From JAUXFK01 sp034189035 (lineage in GTDB: Bacteria > Desulfobacterota > UBA8473), in the NCBI GenBank assembly GCA_034189035.1, contig JAXHVA010000190.1, positions 1-5,539 of the forward strand: DNA of 5,539 nt, given 5' to 3'. Below, one piece after another: positions 1-5,163 of this stretch. Position numbers and translations under genes: made by a program. Positions within the stretch are counted from its first letter, which is position 1. Each line of letters opens with the position of its first letter. The notes under the pieces were generated by a model that searched no databases, was not told where the DNA came from, and was given only the letters and a program-made list of their open reading frames with translations.

Positions 1-165
1 AAAGGTCATCTGTAAAGGCCTGTTCCCTTTTGCTTTGGGTAGGGGCATTTCAATCACAGCCTCATAAGCAGGTTGAATGGACGAATCAAAACGCAGTGTA
101 CGTTTTCTGTCATAAGGATAATATGTTTTCGGTATTGTTCGTAACTCCTTAAAACAATTAGTCAT
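1..165 (-). CDS. Partial gene at the left edge, possibly the N-terminus of an IS4-type transposase
   Basis: An open frame starts at ATG 165-163 on the minus strand and runs 55 codons to the window edge without a stop; the gene continues outside. The peptide begins MTNCFKELRTIPKT and ends GNRPLQMTF. It is basic and rich in Tyr, Arg and Lys, with no signal peptide or membrane segment. The ending (RPLQMTF) resembles what I recall from the N-terminal region of one group of IS4-family DDE transposases, where a similar stretch precedes the first helical domain. That is recollection, not an alignment, and no catalytic residue lies in the visible part. A GGA about 7-9 bases upstream of the ATG is a modest ribosome binding site. 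The gene is divergent from surE. If it is a transposase, one end of its element should lie within 166-346, where I see no convincing terminal repeat. It could equally be an unrelated hypothetical protein. Confidence 0.4.
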   Translation of the reverse strand, partial: MTNCFKELRTIPKTYYPYDRKRTLRFDSSIQPAYEAVIEMPLPKAKGNRPLQMTF

Positions 166-346
166 TAGAATCCATTCCGCTCAGTACATTACTTAATAAA
201 TATGTTAAGTAGAATTATTGACGTATTCTGCTTTTTTTGATGTATACGTGCAATTTTCTAATCGGAAATTAATGACAATTACTATTACTTTTGATATCAA
301 TCAATACCCAGTGTATGAATTGTATTTGGTCATTATACAGAAACTC
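166..346. other. AT-rich intergenic stretch between divergent genes, no gene seen
   Basis: This is the upstream half of the space between the left-edge gene and surE. No open frame of useful length is visible. It holds a 6-bp inverted repeat (ACTTAA 191-196 with TTAAGT 205-210) and a 10-bp palindrome TTGATATCAA (291-300). A TTGACG at 218-223 lacks a good -10 partner. The promoter of the left-edge gene, and one end of its element if it is an insertion sequence, should be here, but I cannot define either. Confidence 0.5.
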
Positions 347-375
347 TTGACATGCACTATAAATAAGAATAATAT
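347..375 (+). promoter_or_regulatory. Sigma-70-type promoter for the surE operon
   Basis: TTGACA (347-352) is a perfect -35 hexamer. It is followed after exactly 17 bp by TAATAT (370-375), which matches the -10 consensus at four of six bases. The first transcribed base would be near 382, giving a leader of about 165 nt before surE. It is the best promoter-like sequence in the window and points at the operon. An alternative -10 (TATATA at 373-378) would need a 20-bp spacer. Confidence 0.6.
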
Positions 376-381
376 ATAGTG
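355..381. promoter_or_regulatory. Dyad overlapping the promoter, candidate operator
   Basis: CACTATA (355-361) is repeated in perfect inverted orientation as TATAGTG (375-381) with 13 bp between. The half-site centres are 20 bp apart, about two helical turns. The dyad covers the spacer and the -10 hexamer of the predicted promoter, as expected for a repressor site. The arms are AT-rich, so chance cannot be excluded, and no regulator gene is in the window. Confidence 0.35.
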
Positions 382-387
382 ATAATA

Positions 388-483
388 ATGAGAGTTTTTA
401 TTGGCAGTTTGAAAGCCCCCCTTGACGAATACACATTGAGTTTTTTTTCAATGTACTCTTTTTGCAAAGCGCAGAAAACTTAG
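388..483 (+). CDS. Possible 31-residue leader ORF, doubtful
   Basis: An ATG at 388, only about six bases after the predicted transcription start, opens a 31-codon frame that stops at TAG 481-483. The peptide begins MRVFIGSLKAPLDEY, then turns to Ser, Phe and Tyr. No Shine-Dalgarno sequence precedes it, so translation would have to be nearly leaderless. I recognise no family. Its position between promoter and surE would suit a leader peptide, but an open frame of this size is also expected by chance. Confidence 0.15.
   Translation: MRVFIGSLKAPLDEYTLSFFSMYSFCKAQKT
433..454 (+). promoter_or_regulatory. Hairpin with U-rich loop in the surE leader
   Basis: ACATTGA (433-439) pairs perfectly with TCAATGT (448-454) around an eight-base loop of one G and seven T. 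The stem has only two G-C pairs and is not followed by a T tract, so it does not look like an intrinsic terminator. If formed in RNA, the exposed U-run could bind an RNA-binding protein such as Hfq; that is inference. Confidence 0.3.
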
Positions 484-493
484 TTTTTGTTTG

Positions 494-507
494 CAAGCAA
501 TTGCTTG
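494..507. promoter_or_regulatory. 14-bp perfect palindrome ahead of surE
   Basis: CAAGCAATTGCTTG reads the same on both strands. It ends about 31 bp before the surE ribosome binding site, downstream of the predicted promoter. It could be a protein site acting as a roadblock, or a short stem in the leader. A related TTTGCAA occurs nearby at 460-466. No known operator consensus was matched. Confidence 0.35.
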
Positions 508-538
508 AGTAAGTTAGGCTATCTTCCTTTTTAGTTTT

Positions 539-544
539 AGGTGA
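539..544 (+). promoter_or_regulatory. Ribosome binding site that decides the surE start
   Basis: AGGTGA is a six-base match to the anti-Shine-Dalgarno sequence. It ends five bases before the TTG at 550. It overlaps the GTG at 541, which would otherwise be the longest start and has no Shine-Dalgarno of its own in the T-rich sequence upstream. The site therefore favours TTG 550 over GTG 541. Confidence 0.65.
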
Positions 545-549
545 CACCA

Positions 550-1290
550 TTGAAGATCATGGTTACAAATGACGATGGGATAAATTCTGAGGGGCTAATT
601 ACATTGGCTGATACGCTTAAGTCTATTGCTGATGTCTGGGTTGTCGCACCGGAAAGGGAGATGAGTGCTGTAAGTCATTCACTTACCCTTCACAGACCGC
701 TTCGAGTGAAAGAGGTTTCCAAGAATTGCTATTGTGTTGACGGCACTCCAACAGATTGCGTGCATTTGGGTGTGCACTGCATACTCAGTTCAAGGCCTAA
801 CCTTGTTATCTCAGGGGTCAATAAAGGCGGTAATCTGGGATGTGATATTGCCTATTCCGGGACTGTCTCTGCTGCAATGGAAGGGACTGTGCTCGGAATT
901 CCGTCTTTTGCCATCTCTTTGGTGGCAAAGGAAGACTTTGAGTTCCAAACTGCTGCGAGTTTTGCTTTACGATTGGCCACATATATCCTTAAAAACGGGC
1001 TTCCAAAAGGTACCCTTTTGAATGTAAATATACCGAATGCAAAGAAAGAGGAGATAAGACAATACAGGATTACCAGGCAGGGAAAGAGGATTCATGGAAG
1101 CTCTATAGTCGAAAAGACTGACCCCAGAGGAGAGAAGTATTACTGGTTTGCGGATAATAATCTAGGCTTTGAGGAGATGAGAGACTCGGATTCCCAGGCG
1201 ATTGAGCAAAACTGTATCTCCATTACTCCGTTGCTTCTCGATATGACAGATCACGCCTCCATTGAGGATATCGATAAATGGGTCTTCTAA
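550..1290 (+). CDS. surE: 5'/3'-nucleotidase SurE (survival protein)
   Basis: SurE removes phosphate from nucleoside 5'- and 3'-monophosphates, and in some species from short polyphosphate, using a divalent metal in the cytoplasm; it is linked to stationary-phase and stress survival. From TTG 550 the protein is 246 residues and begins MKIMVTNDDGINSEG, the usual SurE opening. Family hallmarks are clear: the metal-binding Asp pair in TNDDGI (residues 8-9 from this start), the MSAVSHSLT segment with the third metal ligand Ser (about 39), SGVNKGGNLG with the Asn ligand (about 91), and YSGTVSAAMEG just after. DPRGEKYYW near residue 192 is the conserved C-terminal strand and loop. Length is normal and no key residue is missing. 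GTG 541 would add three residues but lacks a ribosome binding site; ATG 559 would cut into the first strand. surE is the first gene of the likely operon, with its control region at 347-544. Confidence 0.95.
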   Translation: MKIMVTNDDGINSEGLITLADTLKSIADVWVVAPEREMSAVSHSLTLHRPLRVKEVSKNCYCVDGTPTDCVHLGVHCILSSRPNLVISGVNKGGNLGCDIAYSGTVSAAMEGTVLGIPSFAISLVAKEDFEFQTAASFALRLATYILKNGLPKGTLLNVNIPNAKKEEIRQYRITRQGKRIHGSSIVEKTDPRGEKYYWFADNNLGFEEMRDSDSQAIEQNCISITPLLLDMTDHASIEDIDKWVF

Positions 1291-1376
1291 AGAAATCGTT
1301 TTTTGACTTCCCTCAGGAAAAATCGGTCACTGCAATCGATCCCGGGCTATCGAAATCCATTGGAATTGCTAACTGA
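1278..1376 (+). CDS. Possible 32-residue ORF between surE and the membrane protein gene
   Basis: ATG 1278 overlaps the last codons of surE in another frame, with GAGG at 1264-1267 as a fair ribosome binding site ten bases upstream. The frame stops with TGA 1374-1376, immediately before the ATG of the next gene at 1385. The peptide begins MGLLKKSFFDFPQEK and ends SIGIAN; it has no membrane segment and matches no family I know. It fills almost all of the 94-bp gap, and the stop touches the next gene's ribosome binding site, which would suit translational coupling. In many bacteria pcm follows surE, but this peptide does not look like a piece of Pcm. It may be a chance frame. Confidence 0.25.
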   Translation: MGLLKKSFFDFPQEKSVTAIDPGLSKSIGIAN

Positions 1377-1384
1377 AGGAAAGA

Positions 1385-1966
1385 ATGCTGAAAAAACTAT
1401 ATGATTGGGTTTTGCACTGGGCTGAGACTCCTTATGGAATCTGGGCCCTCTTCTTCTTGGCCTTCGCAGAGTCCTCATTTTTTCCCATCCCTCCTGATGT
1501 CTTATTGATCGCCCTGGCTATATCTATTCCAGATAAATCTTTTAGGTTTGCACTGGTATGCTCAATCGGGTCTGTAATGGGGGGGGCATTCGGATACTTC
1601 CTCGGTCTTCAATTCATGGAATTTATCGGGCAACCCATTATTGCGTTTTATGGAGCTCACGACAAGTTCGACTACATGCAACAGCTCTATAACAAATATG
1701 ATGCGTGGGCAGTTGCTGTTGCCGGGTTTACTCCTATCCCTTATAAGGTCTTTACAATTGCAGCCGGTGCCTGCGAAATCAATTTCTCTATATTCATTCT
1801 CGTCTCTTTGCTGAGCAGGTCAGCAAGATTCTTCATTATCGGAGGATTGATCTTCGCATTCGGAGCCCCTATAAAGTCATTCATAGACAAGTACTTCAAT
1901 ATCCTCGCCATCGCTTTTACGGTCCTTTTGATAATGGGGTTTATAGCGATTAAATGGGTATTTTAG
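1385..1966 (+). CDS. YqaA-like / DedA superfamily inner membrane protein (VTT domain)
   Basis: This 193-residue polytopic protein belongs to the COG1238 (YqaA) branch of the DedA/VTT superfamily. DedA relatives move lipids across membranes, and some translocate undecaprenyl phosphate; a transport role here is inference because the YqaA branch is poorly characterised. The key pattern is present: an acidic residue (Glu29) before SSFFPIPPD (residues 30-38), and the second re-entrant motif GFTPIPYK (114-121), followed by Arg145 and Arg148 in SLLSRSARFF. Hydrophobic segments lie near residues 17-48, 54-77, 106-130, 133-160 and 170-192. The first and third of these carry the paired proline loops typical of VTT proteins. 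There is no cleavable signal peptide. AAGGA at 1376-1380 supports the ATG at 1385. The gene follows surE by 94 bp and precedes the LOG gene by 27 bp. Confidence 0.88.
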   Translation: MLKKLYDWVLHWAETPYGIWALFFLAFAESSFFPIPPDVLLIALAISIPDKSFRFALVCSIGSVMGGAFGYFLGLQFMEFIGQPIIAFYGAHDKFDYMQQLYNKYDAWAVAVAGFTPIPYKVFTIAAGACEINFSIFILVSLLSRSARFFIIGGLIFAFGAPIKSFIDKYFNILAIAFTVLLIMGFIAIKWVF

Positions 1967-1993
1967 TTTGTATCCATCAAAAAAAGAGTTTTT

Positions 1994-2461
1994 ATGCAGA
2001 TCGGAGTAATCGGAGCAGGTCAATGCTCTTCATCAGTTGAAAAGACAGCCGAAGAGGTAGGAAGGGAAATCGCGAAACACAAGGCTGTATTAATCTGTGG
2101 AGGACTCGGGGGTGTAATGGAAGCAGCTGCCAGAGGAGCTCAGCTTGAAGGAGGACTCACTATAGGGATTCTTCCTGGAACTAGTAAAGAGTCAGCAAAT
2201 CCATATATCGATGTGTCTATAATTACAGATATAGGACATGCGAGAAATGTTCTTGTTGTTCGTTCATCCGATGCAATCATCGCTTTGGGTGGAAGCTACG
2301 GCACACTATCAGAGATCGCAATAGGAATTAAGCTAAAAATACCGATAATAGGCCTAAACACCTGGGAAATCAGCAAAGAAATCATACAGGCAAAAACCGC
2401 AAAAGAGGCTGTATCCATTGCTACCTCTTTTCTTTCTCATTTCCCTATTAACTCCTCTTAA
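1994..2461 (+). CDS. TIGR00725 / LOG-fold (SLOG) nucleotide-binding protein
   Basis: A 155-residue Rossmann-like protein of the TIGR00725 family, related to LOG phosphoribohydrolases and to algal molybdenum cofactor carrier proteins. It starts with a strand and Gly-rich loop (IGVIGAGQCSSS, residues 3-14). Next come CGGLGGVMEAAARGA (35-49) and GHARNVLVV (81-89). The phosphate-binding signature is LGGSYGTLSEIA (98-109), this family's version of the PGGxGTxxE motif of true LOG enzymes, with Glu107 kept. The proline and one glycine position of the LOG motif differ, so cytokinin-activating activity should not be assumed; it may bind a nucleotide or cofactor. No membrane segment is seen. The ribosome binding site is poor (only AAAGAG near 1983-1988), so translation may depend on the upstream gene. 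The last 14 bp overlap the end of mutL on the other strand. Confidence 0.85.
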   Translation: MQIGVIGAGQCSSSVEKTAEEVGREIAKHKAVLICGGLGGVMEAAARGAQLEGGLTIGILPGTSKESANPYIDVSIITDIGHARNVLVVRSSDAIIALGGSYGTLSEIAIGIKLKIPIIGLNTWEISKEIIQAKTAKEAVSIATSFLSHFPINSS

Positions 2462-4184
2462 ACATCCTCTCTATCTCTTGATATGTTATCTTTCTCAGTA
2501 TCGGTCTTCCATGAGGGCAGTTTGTTGGCGACCCTACACTGTCCAATTGTTTCAACAGGACATTGATCTCATCCTGATTGAGGCGTTGGTTTGCCTTGAT
2601 AGCACCATGACAGGCCATTAAAGTCAATATCTTTTCGATTGATTCCTCAAATCTGAATGACCGACCATACGAATTTATCTCATCAATAATATCAAGAATA
2701 AGCTGTTGGTAATCCATATTAACCAGGATCTGGGGGACGGCTTTAATAATGAAGGTGTCCCCGCCAAAAGGTTCAACTTCAAGACCGACTTCCAACAATC
2801 TATCCAAGTGGGTCTCCAATGATCTGGCTTCTTGATAACTCAATTCTATATGCTGGGGTATGAGTAAACTCTGGGAAACCATCCTCGATTTATGGTATCC
2901 ATTCTTTAGTTTTTCAAAGATGACTCTCTCATGACCTGCATGTTGATCGACAATGACCAATCCCTCATTGGATGAACAGAGCAAATACGTCTCCTTCACC
3001 TGACCTATTGGGTTCAAAGAAGAAAACAAGAACGGCTCATATTTGATCATTTCTTTTTGTGTCGATGTATCAGTATCTTTTCTGGATGGGGAATAGTCGA
3101 TAAGGGCCTCTTCTATCGTGTTGCTTTGGCTCTCGCTCTTTGTATATTGAGAATGAACCTCATAGGATCTGCTCAGCCCTTGTTTGACCCAGGGGGATTT
3201 CTTCAGTGTTCTGTGTAAGGCTTCAACAATGAGGGTATAGACCTTCTTCTGTTCTTTAAACCTGACTTCCCTCTTGGTTGGGTGTACGTTTATATCGACA
3301 AAGTGTGGCAAAATATCGATAAATAGGAATACTATTGGGTATCTGTTCTTCATGAGAAAGGGCCTATAGGCCTCCATAACGGCATGATTCACCACCCGAT
3401 CCCTTATCAATCGTCTGTTTATATATGTATATATGGACTTGCTTGTAGACCGTGTAAAATTCGGCTGGGAAATAAACCCATTGATCTTTATAGAATCTTC
3501 CCTGAGCAATATATCATAGAGGTTCTCATAAACATCCCTGCCGAGTAACTCCACCACCCTATTTTTGAGATTCTTGGTAATAGGTGTGTTGATTACCTCT
3601 CTATCGTTATGATTGAGTCTGAAATGGATGCCTTGATTTGTAAGAGCAATTTGGGAGATCACGTCAGCGATATGGCCAAATTCCGTTGTCACTGTCTTTA
3701 AAAATTTCCGCCTGGCCGGGGTATTATAAAAGATGCTGTTCACCTCAACGACTGTTCCTGGAGGGCAACCGGCGTCAGAAACCTCCTTGATCTTTCCGCC
3801 TTCAGAATATATATACGTTCCTGCCAAAGCATCCGCAGTCTTTGTTGTAAGTCCCATCTTTGAGACGGAAGCGATACTGGGTAATGCCTCCCCCCTAAAT
3901 CCCATTGTATTGATTTCAAGAAGATCCGCTTCACTATATACCTTACTTGTAGAATGCCTTTCAAGGGCAAGTAAAGCATCATCCCTTTCCATCCCTTCAC
4001 CATTATCCATGACCTTTATGGATGTTCTCCCTCCGGCTTTTACATCTATAATGATCTGAGTTGACCCAGCATCGATAGCGTTTTCGATCAGTTCTTTAAC
4101 AACCGATGCAGGCCTCTCTATCACCTCTCCAGCAGCAATTTTATTTGCAAGGATTTCAGACAGTATCCTTATCTTACAAGGCAT
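2448..4184 (-). CDS. mutL: DNA mismatch repair protein MutL with endonuclease motif
   Basis: MutL is the ATPase that links mismatch recognition by MutS to strand removal. The 578-residue protein has the complete N-terminal GHKL ATPase. Its motifs are ANKIAAGEVIERP (13-25), KELIENAIDAG with catalytic Glu31 and Mg-binding Asn35 (30-40), DNGEGM (60-65), GFRGEAL (95-101), NTPARRKFLK (154-163) and NVHPTKREVRF (299-309). A short variable linker (about 332-385) leads to the C-terminal dimer domain. That domain keeps the nicking endonuclease motif DQHA(X)2E(X)4E as DQHAGHERVIFE (413-424), plus ACHGAIKA (524-531) and CPHGRP (556-561), which complete the metal site in this class. The cell is therefore expected to use MutH-independent repair. 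Length is slightly below that of E. coli MutL, mainly in the linker. GGAG ends five bases before the ATG at 4184-4182, supporting this start. No partner gene (mutS, miaA) is adjacent. An IS1595 remnant lies upstream in the same direction, and the gene's 3' end overlaps the LOG gene. Confidence 0.97.
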   Translation of the reverse strand: MPCKIRILSEILANKIAAGEVIERPASVVKELIENAIDAGSTQIIIDVKAGGRTSIKVMDNGEGMERDDALLALERHSTSKVYSEADLLEINTMGFRGEALPSIASVSKMGLTTKTADALAGTYIYSEGGKIKEVSDAGCPPGTVVEVNSIFYNTPARRKFLKTVTTEFGHIADVISQIALTNQGIHFRLNHNDREVINTPITKNLKNRVVELLGRDVYENLYDILLREDSIKINGFISQPNFTRSTSKSIYTYINRRLIRDRVVNHAVMEAYRPFLMKNRYPIVFLFIDILPHFVDINVHPTKREVRFKEQKKVYTLIVEALHRTLKKSPWVKQGLSRSYEVHSQYTKSESQSNTIEEALIDYSPSRKDTDTSTQKEMIKYEPFLFSSLNPIGQVKETYLLCSSNEGLVIVDQHAGHERVIFEKLKNGYHKSRMVSQSLLIPQHIELSYQEARSLETHLDRLLEVGLEVEPFGGDTFIIKAVPQILVNMDYQQLILDIIDEINSYGRSFRFEESIEKILTLMACHGAIKANQRLNQDEINVLLKQLDSVGSPTNCPHGRPILRKITYQEIERMFKRS

Positions 4185-4204
4185 TGATACTCCAAAGAAT
4201 AAAT

Positions 4205-4222
4205 CCTCAGATAAAACTGAGG
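4205..4222 (-). promoter_or_regulatory. Small hairpin in the mutL 5' leader
   Basis: CCTCAG (4205-4210) and CTGAGG (4217-4222) form a six-pair stem with a six-base loop. It ends about 11 bases before the mutL Shine-Dalgarno (GGAG, read from 4193 to 4190) and would lie in the mRNA leader. It has four G-C pairs and stands out in AT-rich surroundings. It could affect mRNA stability or ribosome access. No T tract follows on either strand, so it is not a terminator. Confidence 0.35.
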
Positions 4223-4300
4223 GGCTAAAATATTCATATATGTGTACCTTTTATCATAGATATGACAAAAACACCATTTCGTTTTTTTCTTAGTATTCAA

Positions 4301-4357
4301 GGATAGAATGCTTATACGTAAAATACCAGGCATTTAAAATGCTTGCTGTTTCTATCC
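4301..4357. repeat. Nested inverted repeat between mutL and the IS1595 remnant
   Basis: GGATAGA (4301-4307) pairs with TCTATCC (4351-4357). Inside lies a second near-perfect stem, GCATTT (4330-4335) with AAATGC (4337-4342). AATGCTT occurs twice in direct orientation (4307-4313 and 4338-4344). Together they could form a branched hairpin of 57 bases. It lies within 20 bp of the point where the fossil transposase stops being readable, so it could mark the deletion or an older element end. It could also belong to the mutL promoter region, where I find no convincing -35/-10 pair. Confidence 0.35.
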
Positions 4358-4372
4358 ATCTCTGATATAAAT

Positions 4373-5084
4373 TCAAAAGATTACTTCCTTAACTTTTCCC
4401 GAGTCAACAACTACAGACTGGTGTTTACCTGGATCAGAATTCAGAACATTATAAGCAGGTCAACCATCTGCAAGGCTCACAGCATCTTATTCAAGACGAT
4501 CTTTCAGTACTTAGGATACAAAATCTCCACTGAGGTTTTCGACCTGATGCATATTAGCAAAATCTGGCCTATCTTTAAGCGTTTCCACGGCCACTACAAC
4601 ATTCGTTTTACCCTATGCCCTCCTACCTCGCTTTCCTGGCTTTGGCGAGCCAAAGTAGCTATTGTCTCTCTCTATCAGACCAGCAAATATTTAATATGCA
4701 TCCTGTTCAGACATTGCCTTTCGAATCTTTTAACCCATAGTCCAAACAGTCTTGCAGCTTTTGATTTCCAACATCCTTTGCAAAGAAAACATAGAAATGC
4801 CGCTATTCTGCCTGCCCATCAAAAAGATCATCCAAAACCACTTCCTTAAAGGAGTTCTGGTCTTATGAAAGATTGTCCCAGCGGTCAAAGACACTTGATA
4901 CTTAAAACGATTGCACTGATACAGGTGACGAGTACTATGAAAAGACGCTTTGTCATAAACTACACCGTGGACAATGGTAACCGTTAGACAAACGCAGACG
5001 AAACAGATGTCGTTGACAGGCTTTCTCTTTGGAAAATATTCTTTAAAGCTCGATCAAGTCTATAGACTTCTGTTGAATCTGCAT
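4373..5084 (-). pseudogene. IS1595-family transposase pseudogene, truncated at the C-terminus
   Basis: Reading from ATG 5084-5082 gives a decayed IS1595 transposase. The N-terminal zinc-ribbon part includes NGYHCPRCS (CPRC codons at 4973-4962). A one-base insertion near 4958 shifts the frame, after which YDKASFHSTRHLYQC and SLTAGTIFHKTRTPLRKW follow. The DDE domain follows: DNSYFGSPKPGKRGRRA (first catalytic Asp at 4666-4664), VVVAVETLKDRPDF, and DG-stop-PAYNVLNSD, where the stop replaces the family's Trp and the second catalytic Asp is at 4468-4466. Seven stops interrupt the reading: 5045-5043, 4732-4730, 4693-4691, 4615-4613, 4513-4511, 4489-4487 and 4462-4460. The second zinc-ribbon Cys pair has lost one Cys (Phe instead). 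Similarity ends about 4376, so the last third, with the final catalytic Glu, is gone. The gene cannot make a working enzyme. The family call rests on recognised motifs, not a database search. Confidence 0.82.
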
Positions 5085-5163
5085 AGTCCCCATTGTTTAC
5101 TATTTTTTAAAAAGCAATATACTACATATAGCAGAGATAAAGCTTAAAAGAAAAAGAGCCCCC
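4373..5163 (-). mobile_element. Decayed IS1595-family insertion sequence
   Basis: The element comprises the transposase pseudogene plus about 70 bp before its start. The outer limit is placed at 5163 because, read on the minus strand, the sequence there begins GGGGGCTCTTTTTC, a plausible IS1595-type terminal inverted repeat starting with several G. The other end is missing: similarity stops near 4376 inside the gene, so no matching repeat or 8-bp target duplication can be shown. The element points the same way as mutL, with its truncated end about 190 bp from the mutL start. Confidence 0.6.

Noticed and set aside
218..247. A second promoter with TTGACG as -35
   Set aside because: No acceptable -10 hexamer lies 16-18 bp downstream; the nearest (TGTATA, or TATACG at 19 bp) is poor.
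381..396. Fur box in GATAATAATGAG
   Set aside because: Only a few bases match the 19-bp consensus and the inverted symmetry is missing; AT-rich DNA gives such matches by chance.
433..454. Intrinsic terminator ahead of surE
   Set aside because: The T run is in the loop and not after the stem, and the stem is AT-rich, so termination is unlikely.
734..1021. A 95-codon plus-strand frame inside surE
   Set aside because: It lies wholly within surE in another frame, and the surE frame carries all the family motifs.
2418..2621. A 67-codon plus-strand frame over the 3' ends of the LOG gene and mutL
   Set aside because: It overlaps two real genes, has no ribosome binding site and no recognisable features.
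3733..4059. A 108-codon plus-strand frame and an 87-codon minus-strand frame within mutL
   Set aside because: Both are shadows of the conserved MutL ATPase region, whose motifs are intact in the mutL frame.
4343..4849. A 168-codon plus-strand open frame starting at TTG
   Set aside because: It runs antisense to the IS1595 transposase pseudogene, has a TTG start without a ribosome binding site, and its composition fits no protein family. The minus-strand reading explains the sequence.
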